Shown here one piece after another: positions 62,506-64,000 of a DNA stretch of 64,000 bases. Each line of letters opens with the position of its first letter. The stretch's first letter is position 1. The notes under the pieces were generated by a model. The model was given only the letters and a program-made list of their open reading frames with translations, was not told the DNA's origin and ran no database searches. This stretch comes from Pseudomonas sp. TH41 (GTDB taxonomy: Bacteria; Pseudomonadota; Gammaproteobacteria; Pseudomonadales; Pseudomonadaceae), in NCBI RefSeq assembly GCF_016650695.1, contig NZ_JAEKFH010000003.1, positions 826,001 to 890,000 of the forward strand, given 5' to 3'. Made by a program: the position numbers and the translations under genes.

Positions 62506-63282
62506 TTAACGCGTGATGCCGCGAGTCGAAGACTGGATGGAATCACGGAACACCGCGACTTCCGGGAACTGAGCCGAGGGTTCAGCCAGTTCGGTAAGCG
62601 CCTGTTCGACCGTCAGGCCCTGGCGGTAAACCACCTTGTAGGCACGACGCAGGGCGTGAATCGCATCTTCGCTAAAACCGCGTCGGCGCATGCCTTCGAA
62701 GTTCATGCTGCGAGCTTCGGCCGGGTTGCCGAATACCGTGACGTACGCTGGAACATCCTTGCCAATGGCGGTGCCCATACCGGAAAAGCTGTGGGCGCCA
62801 ATGTGGCAATACTGGTGAACCAGGGTAAAGCCGGACAGGATCGCCCAATCTTCAACGTGTACGTGGCCGGCCAGTGCGGTGTTGTTCACCAGGATGCAGT
62901 GATTGCCAATGACGCTGTCGTGGCCAATGTGGGCATAGGCCATGATCAGGTTGTGATCACCCAGCGTCGTTTCCGAACGGTCCTGAACGGTGCCGCGGTG
63001 AATCGTCACGCCTTCGCGAATGACGTTGTGGTCACCGATGACCAGACGGGTTTCTTCACCCTTGTACTTCAGATCGGGGGTGTCCTCGCCTACCGAAGAA
63101 AACTGGTAGATGCGGTTGTGCTTACCGATTCGGGTCGGGCCCTTGAGAATTACATGCGGCCCGATCACTGTCCCCTCGCCGATTTCCACACCTGCGCCGA
63201 TGATCGACCAAGGGCCGACCTCGACGTCGTCGGCCAGGATGGCCGTCGGATCGATGATTGCGCGAGGGTCAATCAAACTCAT
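62506..63282 (-). CDS. lpxA: UDP-N-acetylglucosamine O-acyltransferase
   Basis: A 258-residue trimeric left-handed beta-helix enzyme, first step of lipid A synthesis. Hexapeptide repeats run through the N-terminal two thirds ([35 protein letters not shown]). The catalytic His is expected in [20 protein letters not shown] (about residue 122), and the C-terminal helical domain begins near [20 protein letters not shown]. It overlaps the fabZ stop by four bases. Confidence 0.97.
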   Translation of the reverse strand: MSLIDPRAIIDPTAILADDVEVGPWSIIGAGVEIGEGTVIGPHVILKGPTRIGKHNRIYQFSSVGEDTPDLKYKGEETRLVIGDHNVIREGVTIHRGTVQDRSETTLGDHNLIMAYAHIGHDSVIGNHCILVNNTALAGHVHVEDWAILSGFTLVHQYCHIGAHSFSGMGTAIGKDVPAYVTVFGNPAEARSMNFEGMRRRGFSEDAIHALRRAYKVVYRQGLTVEQALTELAEPSAQFPEVAVFRDSIQSSTRGITR

Positions 63283-63719
63283 AGTTTGCGTTCCGCGCAG
63301 ATGATTTCAGCGGAGCAGACCGGCTTGCCATCGACTGAAGCCTGGCATTCGAACTTCCAGATCTGGCGCTTGCAGCTCAGAAACTTGGCTTCAAGGATCA
63401 ACTGGTCGCCCGGCAGCACTGGCTGACGGAAACGCAGCTTGTCGGAACCCACGAAGTAGTAAAGGGTGCCGTCGGCCGGTTTCACGTCGAGCATTTTGAA
63501 ACCAAGGATCCCGGCAGCCTGAGCCATCGCTTCGATGATCAATACGCCTGGCATGATCGGATGCGCAGGGAAGTGACCATTGAAGAACGGTTCGTTGATG
63601 CTGACATTCTTGTAGGCGCGAATGCGCTTGCCTTCCACATCCAGATCCACGACCCGGTCCACCAGCAGGAACGGGTAACGGTGAGGCAGGTATTCGCGAA
63701 TCTCGTTGATGTCCATCAT
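63279..63719 (-). CDS. fabZ: (3R)-hydroxyacyl-ACP dehydratase
   Basis: A 146-residue hot-dog-fold enzyme of fatty-acid elongation. The catalytic His is in [20 protein letters not shown] (about residue 49), with Glu at the start of the long central helix ([12 protein letters not shown]). [20 protein letters not shown] is the family start, so ATG at 63719 is taken; 20 further codons upstream are open but not family-like. It lies in the conserved lpxD-fabZ-lpxA-lpxB row, linking acyl chain supply and lipid A. Confidence 0.97.
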   Translation of the reverse strand: MMDINEIREYLPHRYPFLLVDRVVDLDVEGKRIRAYKNVSINEPFFNGHFPAHPIMPGVLIIEAMAQAAGILGFKMLDVKPADGTLYYFVGSDKLRFRQPVLPGDQLILEAKFLSCKRQIWKFECQASVDGKPVCSAEIICAERKL

Positions 63720-63827
63720 TTCGGGGGGAAGCCTATGTAAAGATTGGGAGCGCGCGACTGACGCGCACCCCTCTAGCAAATCAAGGAGGCAGTCTAGCGG
63801 CTGTGCACACTTGATATGGAAATGGTT

Positions 63828-64000
63828 TCAGCCATCTGATGAAGCATTACCGTCAGGGGTCACTTCCCCTACACGCTTTTCCAGCTGTCGCAGACGCCGC
63901 GCGATGTCATCGAGCTGACGTATGCGTGCCGCGCTTTTGCGCCACTCGGCAGCCGGTTGCATCGCCGTACCGGAAGAATATGAACCCGACTCGGTAATCG
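63828..64000 (-). CDS. lpxD: UDP-3-O-(3-hydroxymyristoyl)glucosamine N-acyltransferase, 3' end only
   Basis: The last 56 codons of a gene that runs off the right edge. They read [20 protein letters not shown], then [20 protein letters not shown], and end [12 protein letters not shown] before TGA. The YSSGTxMQPxxEWRK pattern followed by a helical tail is the known C-terminus of LpxD, after its beta-helix domain. It stands directly upstream of fabZ, the usual place, with about 110 bases between. LpxD adds the N-linked acyl chain in lipid A synthesis. Confidence 0.9.
   Translation of the reverse strand, partial: ITESGSYSSGTAMQPAAEWRKSAARIRQLDDIARRLRQLEKRVGEVTPDGNASSDG

Overview
The window looks like chromosomal DNA of a Pseudomonas, most likely the P. 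fluorescens species complex. Four lines of evidence support this. The right half keeps the gene order known from P. aeruginosa PAO1, from erdR-dgkA through recX-recA, mutS, fdxA, rsmZ, rpoS, nlpD, pcm, surE, truD, ispF and fghA to lpxB-lpxA-fabZ-lpxD. A GGA-rich rsmZ gene sits between fdxA and rpoS. A mprF/virJ-like pair is present. The intergenic spaces hold the abundant paired REP palindromes (GTAGGAGCGAGCTTGCTCGC and relatives) typical of this group. No prophage, plasmid or CRISPR array is visible.

Layout. 1-5460: end of a penicillin acylase-family gene, then a basic amino acid ABC importer operon (aotJ-Q-M-O-P) with a perfect terminator hairpin between the binding protein and the permeases. 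5600-8240: a small hypothetical gene, dcd, a cold-shock gene and a DUF481 protein. 8440-14390: an alkyltransferase-like DNA repair protein, an AmpG-type transporter, proS, a lipoprotein and SOS-regulated dinB. 14690-15063: two identical initiator tRNA genes, each with its own promoter and terminator. 15342-19282: mprF with a VirJ-like serine hydrolase, which together should make and remove aminoacyl-phosphatidylglycerol. 19497-20716: a small accessory islet between two REP pairs. It contains a type II antitoxin whose RelE-like toxin has lost its middle, and a C4-like antisense RNA module in front of a DUF3077 gene. 20927-29300: kup, rimO, GNAT, a pseudouridine synthase homologue with degenerate active-site motifs, DUF1456, an rhlG-like reductase, trmO and fpr. 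29437-36895: finR, dgkA, erdR, a DTW-domain tRNA-modifying enzyme, a PA3611-like secreted protein, a LOG-family protein, recX, recA and pncC. 37110-37316: an IS4-type MITE. 37372-46078: mutS, fdxA, rsmZ, rpoS, nlpD, pcm, surE, truD, ispF. 46123-49093: glutathione-dependent formaldehyde detoxification with its LysR regulator. 49243-64000: ispD-ftsB, pyrG-kdsA-eno, tilS, accA, dnaE, rnhB, lpxB, lpxA, fabZ and the 3' end of lpxD.

Themes. DNA repair is represented by dinB, recA/recX (LexA boxes before dinB and recA), mutS, ATL and pncC. Stationary-phase and Gac/Rsm control is represented by rsmZ with a distal GacA-type site, and by rpoS with a PsrA-type box inside nlpD. Envelope and lipid work is covered by mprF/virJ, dgkA, accA, fabZ, lpxABD and kdsA. 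The most interesting locus is the C4-like RNA module at 20181-20410. A compact structured RNA there carries two segments complementary to a hairpin loop and to the Shine-Dalgarno of the gene that follows it. All functional statements come from reading the sequence and from family knowledge; no database search was run.
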